Shown: one piece after another, positions 42,916-51,100 of the stretch
Layout: each line of letters begins with the position of its first letter
Numbering within the stretch: the first letter of the stretch is position 1
Assembly (NCBI RefSeq): GCF_004421105.1
Contig: NZ_CP038033.1
Span: forward strand, 515,659 to 579,658
Length of the DNA: 64,000 nucleotides
Direction of reading: 5' to 3'
From: Nitrosococcus wardiae
Lineage (GTDB): Bacteria; Pseudomonadota; Gammaproteobacteria; Nitrosococcales; Nitrosococcaceae
Translations under genes and position numbers: made by a program
The notes under the pieces: model-generated
The model's database searches: none
Seen by the model: only the letters and a program-made list of their open reading frames with translations
What the model was told of the DNA's origin: nothing

Positions 42916-44346
42916 ATGATCCCTCTCCAGCTTTTTACCGCGCTCTTTCTCCCTTGGCTGCTTGGTATCGCTTGGCTACGCTTGGGTTGGCGTCAGGTCG
43001 CAAGAGGCACCGGGCCCCTGGTGCTTGGCTATGCTTATTTATTAGGCATTCTCGTCACCACGTTGGTGATGCGCCTCTGGGATGCGGTGGGGTTAAAGCA
43101 GGCTTTTTGGCCCCTCGCAGGCTTACTCTTGTGCTTGACCCTATTGGGATTTTGGCAGGGACGCCATCTTCCTTGGAAAGAGGGAGGCACCCTGGGTCGC
43201 AGCATCCCCCATTTTCAGAATCCCTGGCAAAAGGGACTTTTCGCGCTACTTATTGCCTTTCTCACCCTCCGCTTCGTCAATCTAGGCTTAGAAATTCTTT
43301 GGCGTCCCCTCTACCCCTGGGATGCCTGGACCACTTGGGCGCCTCGGGCCCAGGTCTGGTTTACACTGAAAGAACTGGTGACTTTCGTTGACAGCGCCAC
43401 TTGGCTCCACAACCCCAGCAACGAAATCTATACCATTCCGGCTTGGCACTATCCCAAAACTATCTCTCTCATCCAACTCTGGATCAGCCTGGCCCTAGAG
43501 GGGTGGGACGATTCCTTAATTAACCTGCCCTGGCTATTCTGTGCCGGCGCACTGGGGCTGGCCTTTTACGGACAGCTCCGCTATTGGAATCTAACACCGC
43601 TGACTAGTCTCCTTGGCACTTACTTATTACTGTCCCTCCCTCTGCTCAATACCCATATTGCCCTTGCTGGCTATGCCGATCTGTGGCTCGCAACGACCTA
43701 TTCCCTGGCCGGGATGGCTTTTTTACAGTGGCTGCGCACAGGCGATTCCCAGCAAGGCGGGTTAGCTTTGCTGCTTGCCCTGGCCTGCCCTCTGATTAAA
43801 CGGGAAGGACTGATCTGGATACTCACGTTTCTCCCCCCCCTTCTTATTGCCCACCTCTCCTTTAGGACAATGCTACTTACAGGAGCGGGAGGATTGGCAA
43901 GCATGGTGGCTTGGTATATGGCTGGAGGAATCCGTATTGGAGAACTCGAAATCACCCCTGATGTGATTCAAATTCCTTCCCTAGGCCGCTTTGAGTTAGC
44001 CTTGTCTCCAGTCTGGGAACCGTTTTACCAAAATCTGTTTGTGATGGGTAATTGGCATCTTCTTTGGTACCTGATCATCGGAGTATTGGCCCTCTCCGCC
44101 CTCCGCATCATCAGCCATCGTCAACTCTTGGTTGGCTTTTCCTTTATCGGCAGTGGCTTGATCGTGGTCTTCGTTACCTTTTTCTTGACCAGCAACGCTG
44201 CTTGGGCTGAATATTACACCAGCATCAATCGGATATTACTCCACTTGGTCCCCATCCTATGGTTTTATATTCTGGTATTACTTCAGCAAAGCTATGCCGG
44301 AAACGGCCTAAGGCCCTCTTCCAGCCTACCTGCTAAGAAAAGCTAG
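42916..44346 (+). CDS. Polytopic membrane protein, GT-C-like (476 aa)
   Basis: About 11-12 hydrophobic segments (LFTALFLPWLLGIAWLRLG, VLGYAYLLGILVTTLVMRL, LLIAFLTLRFVNLGLEILW and more). The first large loop holds YPWDAWTTWAPRAQVWFTLK, in the place where GT-C transferases carry acidic catalytic residues, and LNTHIALAGYADLWLATTYS follows. I chose the ATG at 42916; a TTG three codons upstream is possible. It follows the TPR/GT41 gene by 40 bp. Sugar transfer from a polyprenyl-phosphate donor is plausible, but not shown by sequence alone. Confidence 0.65.
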   Translation: MIPLQLFTALFLPWLLGIAWLRLGWRQVARGTGPLVLGYAYLLGILVTTLVMRLWDAVGLKQAFWPLAGLLLCLTLLGFWQGRHLPWKEGGTLGRSIPHFQNPWQKGLFALLIAFLTLRFVNLGLEILWRPLYPWDAWTTWAPRAQVWFTLKELVTFVDSATWLHNPSNEIYTIPAWHYPKTISLIQLWISLALEGWDDSLINLPWLFCAGALGLAFYGQLRYWNLTPLTSLLGTYLLLSLPLLNTHIALAGYADLWLATTYSLAGMAFLQWLRTGDSQQGGLALLLALACPLIKREGLIWILTFLPPLLIAHLSFRTMLLTGAGGLASMVAWYMAGGIRIGELEITPDVIQIPSLGRFELALSPVWEPFYQNLFVMGNWHLLWYLIIGVLALSALRIISHRQLLVGFSFIGSGLIVVFVTFFLTSNAAWAEYYTSINRILLHLVPILWFYILVLLQQSYAGNGLRPSSSLPAKKS

Positions 44347-44395
44347 GTCCAGAAAAACCCCGCTGGAAACGGCCCTAGACCTTATTCCAGCCTAC
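44299..44395. repeat. Local 31-bp direct duplication spanning two convergent gene ends
   Basis: GGAAACGGCCTAAGGCCCTC (from 44299, ending CCAGCCTAC) recurs as GGAAACGGCCCTAGACCTTA (from 44365, same ending), 66 bp apart. The first copy lies within the 3' end of the membrane protein gene; the second spans the gap and the 3' end of the DUF2304 gene. Confidence 0.7.
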
Positions 44396-44780
44396 GGGAA
44401 GATACCTCTTCCTCGCCCTCTCCTTGGGCATGTTGGATCGGCTGGACTTTTTCTAAGCTCGCTTCAAGCACTGCTAGGCGCTGAACTAGCCGACGCAGCT
44501 TGCGTTCCTGCCGGGAACGTTCTAAGTCCATGGTGAGCACTTTAAGCAAGAGCAACCCCATCCCCAATACCACTGCCAAAATAGGGGGATAAGCGACGCC
44601 AAAAAAAGGCGCCACCTTATCAAATAATTCCGGGAAAGCCCCTAACACCACTACCGTAGCGGCGACAAACAGCCACCAGACAGCATAAGGACCGTGTAAG
44701 TGGTCACGGCGCACCAGGAAGAGAATCAAACCCGCAATCAACACCCCAATAAAGGTGGATGTCCATTGGTAATCAATCAT
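44382..44780 (-). CDS. DUF2304 family membrane protein
   Basis: A 132-aa protein with three hydrophobic segments: IGVLIAGLILFLVRRDHLHG, WWLFVAATVVVLGAFPELF and LAVVLGMGLLLLKVLTMDL, then a coiled-coil tail rich in R, L and E. The order LVRRDHL...WW...FGV..PP matches DUF2304. I choose the ATG at 44780, which overlaps the stop of the GT2 gene (ATGATTGA), so the two are coupled. DUF2304 proteins often accompany polyprenyl-phosphate GT2 enzymes. The end of the gene lies in a local direct repeat. Confidence 0.85.
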   Translation of the reverse strand: MIDYQWTSTFIGVLIAGLILFLVRRDHLHGPYAVWWLFVAATVVVLGAFPELFDKVAPFFGVAYPPILAVVLGMGLLLLKVLTMDLERSRQERKLRRLVQRLAVLEASLEKVQPIQHAQGEGEEEVSSRRLE

Positions 44781-45474
44781 CACTGTATGCCCGCTGCCGC
44801 TTCCCATTCATCCCTACCTTGGCTAAGCATAAGATGCTCGTTTGCAGCATATATTTTCCAACGATCAACCAGGAAGGAAACACCCGTGAGCTGCCATGAT
44901 CCCGCTCACGCATGGGGACTGGAACTTCCTTGATACGTAGCCTAGCGTGGCGTAATAGCAACAACACCCCTACATCCTGATAATCAAGCAATGTAGCCTC
45001 AGGAGAAGCAAGGACGGCCATAGCCGCCTCATTATAGGCACGGAAACCGGAGGTCAAATCCTCAATCCTCAACCCTGTCAGCTTGCGAAAATAAATCCAG
45101 GCAAGCTGCCGAGCATGGCTACCTCGCTGGGTACAGGCGCCAATGACCACATCTGCCTCCCCCGAGGCTAAGGCTACCAACAGGGAAGGAAAAGCCTCCG
45201 GCAGATGTTGACCATCAGCGTCCATGGTCAACACCTGCTTGTAACCCGCTTTTAGGGCATAACGAATACCGGCTTGGGTTGCCCCCCAAGCCCCTAAATT
45301 GCAACTAAGGGACAGGACGGTAGCGCCGGCAGAACGGGCAATCTCTGCAGTTCTATCAGTACTCGCATCGTCAACCACCACTACCTCGCAGGCCAAATGC
45401 CTCTTTACCGCCCCCACGATACTGCCGATAGTCGCCGCTTCATTGTGCGCTGGAATTAAAACCACAACGTTCAC
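44773..45474 (-). CDS. GT2 polyprenyl-phosphate glycosyltransferase (dolichol-phosphate mannosyltransferase-like)
   Basis: A 233-aa GT2 without membrane helices: VVVLIPAHNEAATIGSIVGA, VVVVDDASTDRTAEIARSAG, GAWGATQAGIRYALKAGY and the catalytic VLTMDADGQHLPEAFPSLL. It ends with RIKEVPVPMREREDHGS-like residues (EVPVPMRERDHGSSRVFPSW). I start at the GTG at 45474 with GGAAAAGGG upstream; the frame runs open to 45546, but that would cross the terminator of the next gene. It probably makes a lipid-linked sugar for a membrane GT-C enzyme; the neighbour at 42916 is a candidate partner. Confidence 0.87.
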   Translation of the reverse strand: MNVVVLIPAHNEAATIGSIVGAVKRHLACEVVVVDDASTDRTAEIARSAGATVLSLSCNLGAWGATQAGIRYALKAGYKQVLTMDADGQHLPEAFPSLLVALASGEADVVIGACTQRGSHARQLAWIYFRKLTGLRIEDLTSGFRAYNEAAMAVLASPEATLLDYQDVGVLLLLRHARLRIKEVPVPMRERDHGSSRVFPSWLIVGKYMLQTSILCLAKVGMNGKRQRAYSDD

Positions 45475-45529
45475 AGAGCCCTTTTCCAGGGAACCTCCGA
45501 TTTCAACTAGAGCAATTAACCTCATTGGT

Positions 45530-45561
45530 AAAAAAAACGCCAGCAAAAGCTGGCGTTTTTC
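45530..45561 (-). terminator. Rho-independent terminator after the cytochrome c gene
   Basis: Stem AACGCCAGC/GCTGGCGTT, loop AAAA, followed on the minus strand by eight T. It lies about 25 bp after the cytochrome c stop and just upstream of the GT2 gene, which supports the internal GTG start for that gene. Confidence 0.9.
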
Positions 45562-45585
45562 CCCTTATTTCCGGAAAGCCGGGTT

Positions 45586-45915
45586 TTACTTAAGGCTCCC
45601 CACAAAGGCTGCCAAATTTTCGATATCTTTATCGCTCATGGACGCTGTCACCTGGTTCATGATGGCGCCAGGTCCCTGCCCTTTCCGCTCACCACTCTTA
45701 AAAGCATGGAGTTGCTCGGAGATATAATTGGCATCCTTACCTGCCAATACCGGGAACATAGCCGGGTTAGTGCTCTGACCTTGCGGTCCGTGGCAAGCCG
45801 CGCATCCTTTCTGCATATAGAGCGCCTTGCCAGCTTCAGCATCACCGGCCCAAACCGAAACCGAAGAACAAACCATAACAGTACCCGCTGCCGCTAGCAG
45901 AACTTTTTTCAGCAT
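45586..45915 (-). CDS. Periplasmic class I cytochrome c
   Basis: A small 109-aa c-type cytochrome that carries electrons in the periplasm. The signal peptide is residues 1-22 (KVLLAAAGTVMVCSSVSVWA), then the haem site CAACH in KGCAACHGPQG. The axial Met is in MFPVLAGKD or GAIMNQVTASM; the C-terminal helix DIENLAAFVGSL is usual. The ATG at 45915 has GGAGG upstream. It is monocistronic, with its own terminator. Resembles c5/c553-type proteins; partner unknown. Confidence 0.93.
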   Translation of the reverse strand: MLKKVLLAAAGTVMVCSSVSVWAGDAEAGKALYMQKGCAACHGPQGQSTNPAMFPVLAGKDANYISEQLHAFKSGERKGQGPGAIMNQVTASMSDKDIENLAAFVGSLK

Positions 45916-46118
45916 TCTTTTTTCCTCCACAATTTTAAAATAAACACAATTACTAAATGTAAATCCTTATAAATTTTGTTACTTTTGGGTGCCAAAAACA
46001 CACCTCAGGCGATTCTGGCTGAGAGTAGAACCAATGTAAAGCAACCATTCCATCCGGCTGTCCCCTTCCCGTTCTCAGCCGCTACTCGCACGATAGCTGT
46101 CCAGTATCTATTCGATTA

Positions 46119-46520
46119 CTAGAATTTCGCAATCTCCCATATTGCTCGTGCATAGTGGGCGTGGATGGTCGCGTCCTTCGTCACCAGGGGCGCATCAAAT
46201 AGAGTCGCCTGAGCCACAATGAGCCGGTCAAAAGGATCTCTCGTCCAGATTTGCGCTTCAGCCTCGCGCACGATCGCTGAAAAAGCGGCTTTGCAAACCG
46301 TCAGTCCGAGAGCAGTCTCCAAGACATCAAGCACTGGAAGCGGTGGTTGCCCTACTCGCCCAATCTCGAAAAGATACTGAAGCTCAAGCCGTACCATCGG
46401 CGAGATGCGGATATCGTCACTCGTTTCGAGTAGATGAGCTACCTGCTGCGGTACTGCATCTCGCCCCTGTGCATACAGCCAAGCCGCGACATGGGTATCA
46501 AGATAAATCAGGGACGCCAT
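46119..46520 (-). CDS. PIN domain toxin, VapC-like
   Basis: A 133-aa PIN-domain nuclease, the toxin of a type II toxin-antitoxin pair. Acidic residues are in place: IYLDTHVAAW (first Asp), SPMVRLELQYL (Glu) and WTRDPFDRLIVAQ (Asp pair), then LVTKDATIHAH. The ATG at 46520 overlaps the antitoxin 3' end by 13 bp, typical of coupled expression. Confidence 0.93.
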   Translation of the reverse strand: MASLIYLDTHVAAWLYAQGRDAVPQQVAHLLETSDDIRISPMVRLELQYLFEIGRVGQPPLPVLDVLETALGLTVCKAAFSAIVREAEAQIWTRDPFDRLIVAQATLFDAPLVTKDATIHAHYARAIWEIAKF

Positions 46521-46735
46521 TCCTGGGACCAATCCATGTGCACGATATCCTCCGGTCGGGTCTTAAGGTACTCGGGATGGGGTTTGAGCAAATCTAGCTT
46601 TCCTCCTTGCTCGACCACAATACGCAGCCGCCGCCCCTTGCGTTCAATCTCAACCGGCTCCCCTGACTCAAGGACGTAATCGAGAATCCGGTATAGATTG
46701 GCTCGGAGCCGCGATGGAGAAAGGTGCTGGATCAT
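46508..46735 (-). CDS. Phd/YefM-type antitoxin
   Basis: A 75-aa antitoxin from the ATG at 46735 (a GAGGGC site upstream): MIQHLSPSRLRANLYRILDY at the DNA-binding N-terminus, GEPVEIERKGRRLRIVVE as in Phd/VapB proteins, and a C-terminal tail (RPEDIVHMDWSQEW) that would bind the toxin. The frame opens further up but without support. Likely represses its own operon. Confidence 0.9.
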   Translation of the reverse strand: MIQHLSPSRLRANLYRILDYVLESGEPVEIERKGRRLRIVVEQGGKLDLLKPHPEYLKTRPEDIVHMDWSQEWRP

Positions 46736-46758
46736 CTGGATTGCCCTCTGACAAAAAA

Positions 46759-46787
46759 ACGTACGCAATAATAACAATACCGTACGA
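46759..46787. promoter_or_regulatory. Candidate antitoxin operator (inverted CGTACG sites)
   Basis: Two self-complementary CGTACG hexamers (around 46760 and 46781) separated by an AT-rich spacer lie 25-50 bp upstream of the antitoxin start, where autoregulatory operators of this type are found. Inferred from position and symmetry only. Confidence 0.4.
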
Positions 46788-46892
46788 CATCGTCTATATT
46801 TGGGGTGACAGGCCCTGGAGGCAAGTTTTGTCCCTGGATTTTACGAATCAGGGTTGATGCCATTCGAATCGAGGCAAAGCTGAGTAAACCCT

Positions 46893-47984
46893 TTAATATT
46901 TCAATACTGTTCCCATTTTCTCCAAAAATATTTCTTTATTAAATCTCTGTGCTTGCCTTTCACAGGCTTCCCGCATCTCCAAAGCCCGCTTCGGGGTAAG
47001 GGTTTGAACGGCAGAGATAATATCCATCGGTGTTGGCTCAGGGGTAATGAATAGCCCCGTTTCGCCATCGATAATGGTTTCCAATAATCCCCCTTCTGCC
47101 ACGCCTATCACAGGCTTACCTGCCGCCATGGATTCCACGGGGGACATACCAAAGTCCTCATCTTTCGGAATGTAAAGGGTTGCAATGGCATGGCCTAACA
47201 AAGCTTGTAATTGATCCTGTCTAGGCCAACCCATAAAATGAATATTGCTGGCTCCCTCGGCCATGTACCTAAGGCGAGGTAAATCACTCCCCTCGGATAC
47301 CACCACCAAGCACTTGTCCGGCATCTGCAAAAATGCCTGGACAATGACGTCAACCCGCTTATGGGGTTCAAGCCGAGCAAGTGAAAGGTAATAGTTGCCC
47401 TGCCCTTGCCACGAGAATTGTTCTACCTCGCAGGGGGGGTAAATGACTATTGTCTCCTGCCCCAAATAATGCCGATACTTGCGGGCAACGCTCTCGGAAT
47501 TGGCAATCACCAAATCCATCTTGGCAATCGCCGCTTCATATCGAGGTTTACTATAGGCGATCAGGGCCTGAAATGCCGGTTTCTGCCACCATGGGCATTG
47601 AGCAAAATAATAACCCTTAAGATCATAGGCAAATCGCAACGGGCTGGTATGACAATAGAGAATATTATGGCCCTCATGGTGATGCACTGCTACAGGCGCA
47701 TAGACGCCACTGTACAGCACTATCTCATAACGGGATAAGAATGCTGTACGAGAATGAAAAAGCCTCATGGTTTTAAGGGCACGCCAGGCTGGAGACTGGG
47801 CTATACTTCCCAGCTCTATGCATTTCAAACCCACCATTTCCCCATCAGGAATCACCCCATGGTTGCGGGCGCCAACACAGAGGTCAAACTCCGGAAATGC
47901 CCGTGCCAATAGCAAGGTCACCCGTTCAGCCCCCCCTGGCACCTGCAAGAAATCATAGAGAATTATTCCTTTTGTCCGCGGCAA
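46893..47984 (-). CDS. GT4 glycosyltransferase
   Basis: A 363-aa GT-B enzyme. The N-terminal loop is GIILYDFLQVPGGAERVTLL, then YSGVYAPVAVHHHEGHNILY; the second half has YYLSLARLEPHKRVDVIVQA, NIHFMGWPRQDQLQALLGHA and LYIPKDEDFGMSPVESMAAG, the EX7E region. I choose the TTG at 47984, which has AGGAG eight bases upstream; an alternative TTG at 48035 adds 17 residues. It lies about 120 bp after the 1339-aa gene, same strand, probably same operon. Confidence 0.9.
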   Translation of the reverse strand: MPRTKGIILYDFLQVPGGAERVTLLLARAFPEFDLCVGARNHGVIPDGEMVGLKCIELGSIAQSPAWRALKTMRLFHSRTAFLSRYEIVLYSGVYAPVAVHHHEGHNILYCHTSPLRFAYDLKGYYFAQCPWWQKPAFQALIAYSKPRYEAAIAKMDLVIANSESVARKYRHYLGQETIVIYPPCEVEQFSWQGQGNYYLSLARLEPHKRVDVIVQAFLQMPDKCLVVVSEGSDLPRLRYMAEGASNIHFMGWPRQDQLQALLGHAIATLYIPKDEDFGMSPVESMAAGKPVIGVAEGGLLETIIDGETGLFITPEPTPMDIISAVQTLTPKRALEMREACERQAQRFNKEIFLEKMGTVLKY

Positions 47985-48105
47985 TCCATTAACTCCTAAA
48001 AATAGACAAGGGTTCTCCGTTCCTCCCGTTGGCAATCAAAAAATGAGATAAATGGCGACTTCTCCTAGGATTATCCCGCTCCTTTATCGGCGGCGGGCTT
48101 CTGCT

Positions 48106-51100
48106 CTAGTACAACATAAAATCAACAGCAACTTTATACCCATCCCCTTTCAATATCTTTAAAAACTGTTCCCCTGCTGCTTCACGACTAAACTGATAAG
48201 ACCGTTGGAGCGCTGAATGAGATAAATGATCATATTGCACCCTATTCGTCAGAAAAAGATTTGTACAGTATTGGGTATACTCTATTAATTCTTTTTCATT
48301 ATTAAACAAAAATCCATTGCGACCATGTTCCACAGTTTCTTTTTGCCCAGCAGCATTTATCACGATGGGAACACATCCATATGACATCGCTTCCACGGTA
48401 GTTATGCCAAAATGTTCATACAAATCTGGCCGCTTATTGATATCCTCATTCAATCCGGTTGCGTGCCAGTAAATGGCAGATTTCATATAGAAATATTTTA
48501 AGTCATCCAATGGCAAATCAACATGGAAATCTACTGGATAGCCTTCTGCTTCTTGGCGCACGGCGTCCAAATATTCTATTTGGTCGTGATGAACTTGACC
48601 CACAAAGGTGAGCCGCCACTCATCATCTAAAATATTTTCATTCTTCATCCATTTGAACACCCTAACCATCTCTAATTGCTTTTTGCTATGGCCATCTTTA
48701 AAAAACCGGCCCACATTAAGAATTCTTTTTTCTTTTTGGATTAGAGCTAAATCAATGTTCGGAATAGCTATCGATGGATACAATAGCTGACTGTCAACAC
48801 CCCACCACCGTTTCACCCAGTAGGCGGTATAATTGGAATTGGCTAGAAAGCCATTATAGGTGGCGAGAAAATCTTTGGCTTCATCCGGCCTATCATCAAG
48901 CCGATAAGGAAAACTCACAATGTAATAGGATAAACGGCTTGCGCATTTCAAATCGGAGCCAAATGCAGAATTGACAAAAATATCGTATGGTGAAGTGGCC
49001 TCAGGATGGTAATGTATATATTCGGGGCTTACCATCCGTTTCCGGCAAAACTTAAGTTCTATACCGAATTGCCTCTCAAGTGTAGTAATACTAAAATCAT
49101 TTTCTGAAATCAGATCAACCGGACCCAGCTTTTGTAGCGTTTGCGCGATGACACAAGCGTGATGCTCACCGCCACCGAGCGTATTCCAGAAATTATTATA
49201 AACTGCAATCTTTGGAAATCTACTTTTTCGCTCTATAAAGCTTCCTCTTTCAATCATCGGAAGCAGTCTTTCCCAATCAGTAAAAATCTCTGGAATTTTT
49301 CTCGCAAACTCTTGTTCTTCCGGAGTGCATGATGGCTTCTGATAATAGGAATGGAGATGATTAAGCTCCACTTCAGTTTCTTGCAATCGGTTTTTCCAAA
49401 AGTCTTCCGAGTAGTGGGATGCAAGAAATAAAATTCGGTTTCTATTAACGTAATACCTAAAAAATGCAGAGTTTTCTTTACTGCTTGAGGCATGCTTATG
49501 ATAAATAATACTCTCTGGACAATAGGCCAAACGATAACCCCCTTCACTGATGCGCAATGAAAGCTCTGTATCTTCAAAATAGGCAAAGAAATGCCCAGCA
49601 AAGATAGGTTTTCCTTTCAGTGCTTCACGCCGAATTAACATTGCGCCACCACAAAGAGCCGTTACAGCTTCCGTGCAGTCAAACTGGCCTTCGTCGGGTT
49701 CACCGAATCCTCGATCTCTGACTTCCCCCCAATCATCTGCTTCGGAAGCAGCATTGTTAATGAGATAGCGAAGGGCAGGGCTCTTTGTTTGGTCTTTGAA
49801 ATCTAAGGTGACTTCAGACCAATGTTCCCCCCTAACAAAACAAGTTGCAGAAGTATGGAGGGCGGTAGAGGAAATCTTGATAGGGATTTCGCTATCCGCT
49901 TCAGCTTTCAATCGAAGCTTTACTGACGTTTGCCCTTCGCAGATAGGGAATTGAAACTTTGCTTTTTGCTTAAAGCGTAGGCATTGTTTACCATCCAGAC
50001 TCTGTTCCTGTTCCCAGCCTTGGGAAAAAAACCATTTCTTATAGACGGGGGCTGATTCTTCTAGAGCCGACACATCCATCCAGACATCCACATTGGCCGA
50101 GGCTTTGAGTTCTATCCGGGCGAATTTTTTCCAAAACAATATTTTGGGACCTACGGCTCCAATTTCTGGAGATTGCTCTATGCAGGCCACCAACCCTTTT
50201 AACCAATCTCTATCCGCCTCCATATCATTATTGACTAAGCAGAAATACCGTCCATTGGAAACTTCAGCCCCAATATTATTGCCTTCTGCAAAGCCTGTAT
50301 TTTCCGCTAACGCCACAATTTTCACTGTTGGAAAATGGTCTCTAACGTAGCCAATGGAACCATCAGAGGAGCCATTATCAACTAATATGATTTCAAAATC
50401 TTGGTAACTTTGTTCTTGAAGCGAAATGAGAAGATCCTGTAGATGATGCCGCCCGTTGTAATTGACGATGATGATGCTGACTTTTCTTTTGTTTTCCAAA
50501 TCATTTATCAAAAAAGAATCTGGATCCTCAAATGCCTGGATTGCTCTTTCATAACTCACCAGGGGGGAACCATGCAGCATCCGGGTGTAATAATTGACTA
50601 CACTTTTGGCCGTGGTTGGCTTCTTAACGAAAGTAATATAGGCATTCTGGATTCGTTCCCGGTTGAGTAACTTCAGGCTCTTGTAGGGATAACGAATGGC
50701 CAACAGGGTGATCTGTAACATCAAGTGAAGATTACTCGGATGCTTAGCAAAAGGATCGCACAGCCTATCGTAAACCTTTCTTGCTGGCCACGTGATTCCC
50801 ATTCCTAGACGGTAACTTAACGAGGTTTTTATATCTTCTATCCGCCCCATCGCCCCTTGAAAGTGCGCATCTATTTCTTTTTGAACCCCAATGAGCTCTT
50901 TTAACTCTCTATCCTTGGTTGTACGAATGGCATTGATTTCTTCATCTTTCGCTACCCGAAGCGTATTTATTTCTTCATCTTTCGCCGCACGGAGGGCATT
51001 TATTTCTTCGTCCTTTACTACCCGAAGAGTGTTTATTTCCTCATCTTTCGCCGCACGGAGGGTATTTATTTCCTCGTCCTTTTGCCTCACCAAGGCGGTA

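Noticed and set aside
46893-48035. Longer start for the GT4 gene at 48035
   Set aside because: The TTG at 47984 has a clear AGGAG ribosome site and fits the family's start better.
50903-51083. CRISPR-like spacing of repeats
   Set aside because: Repeats are in frame, directly abutting and without spacers, inside a coding sequence.
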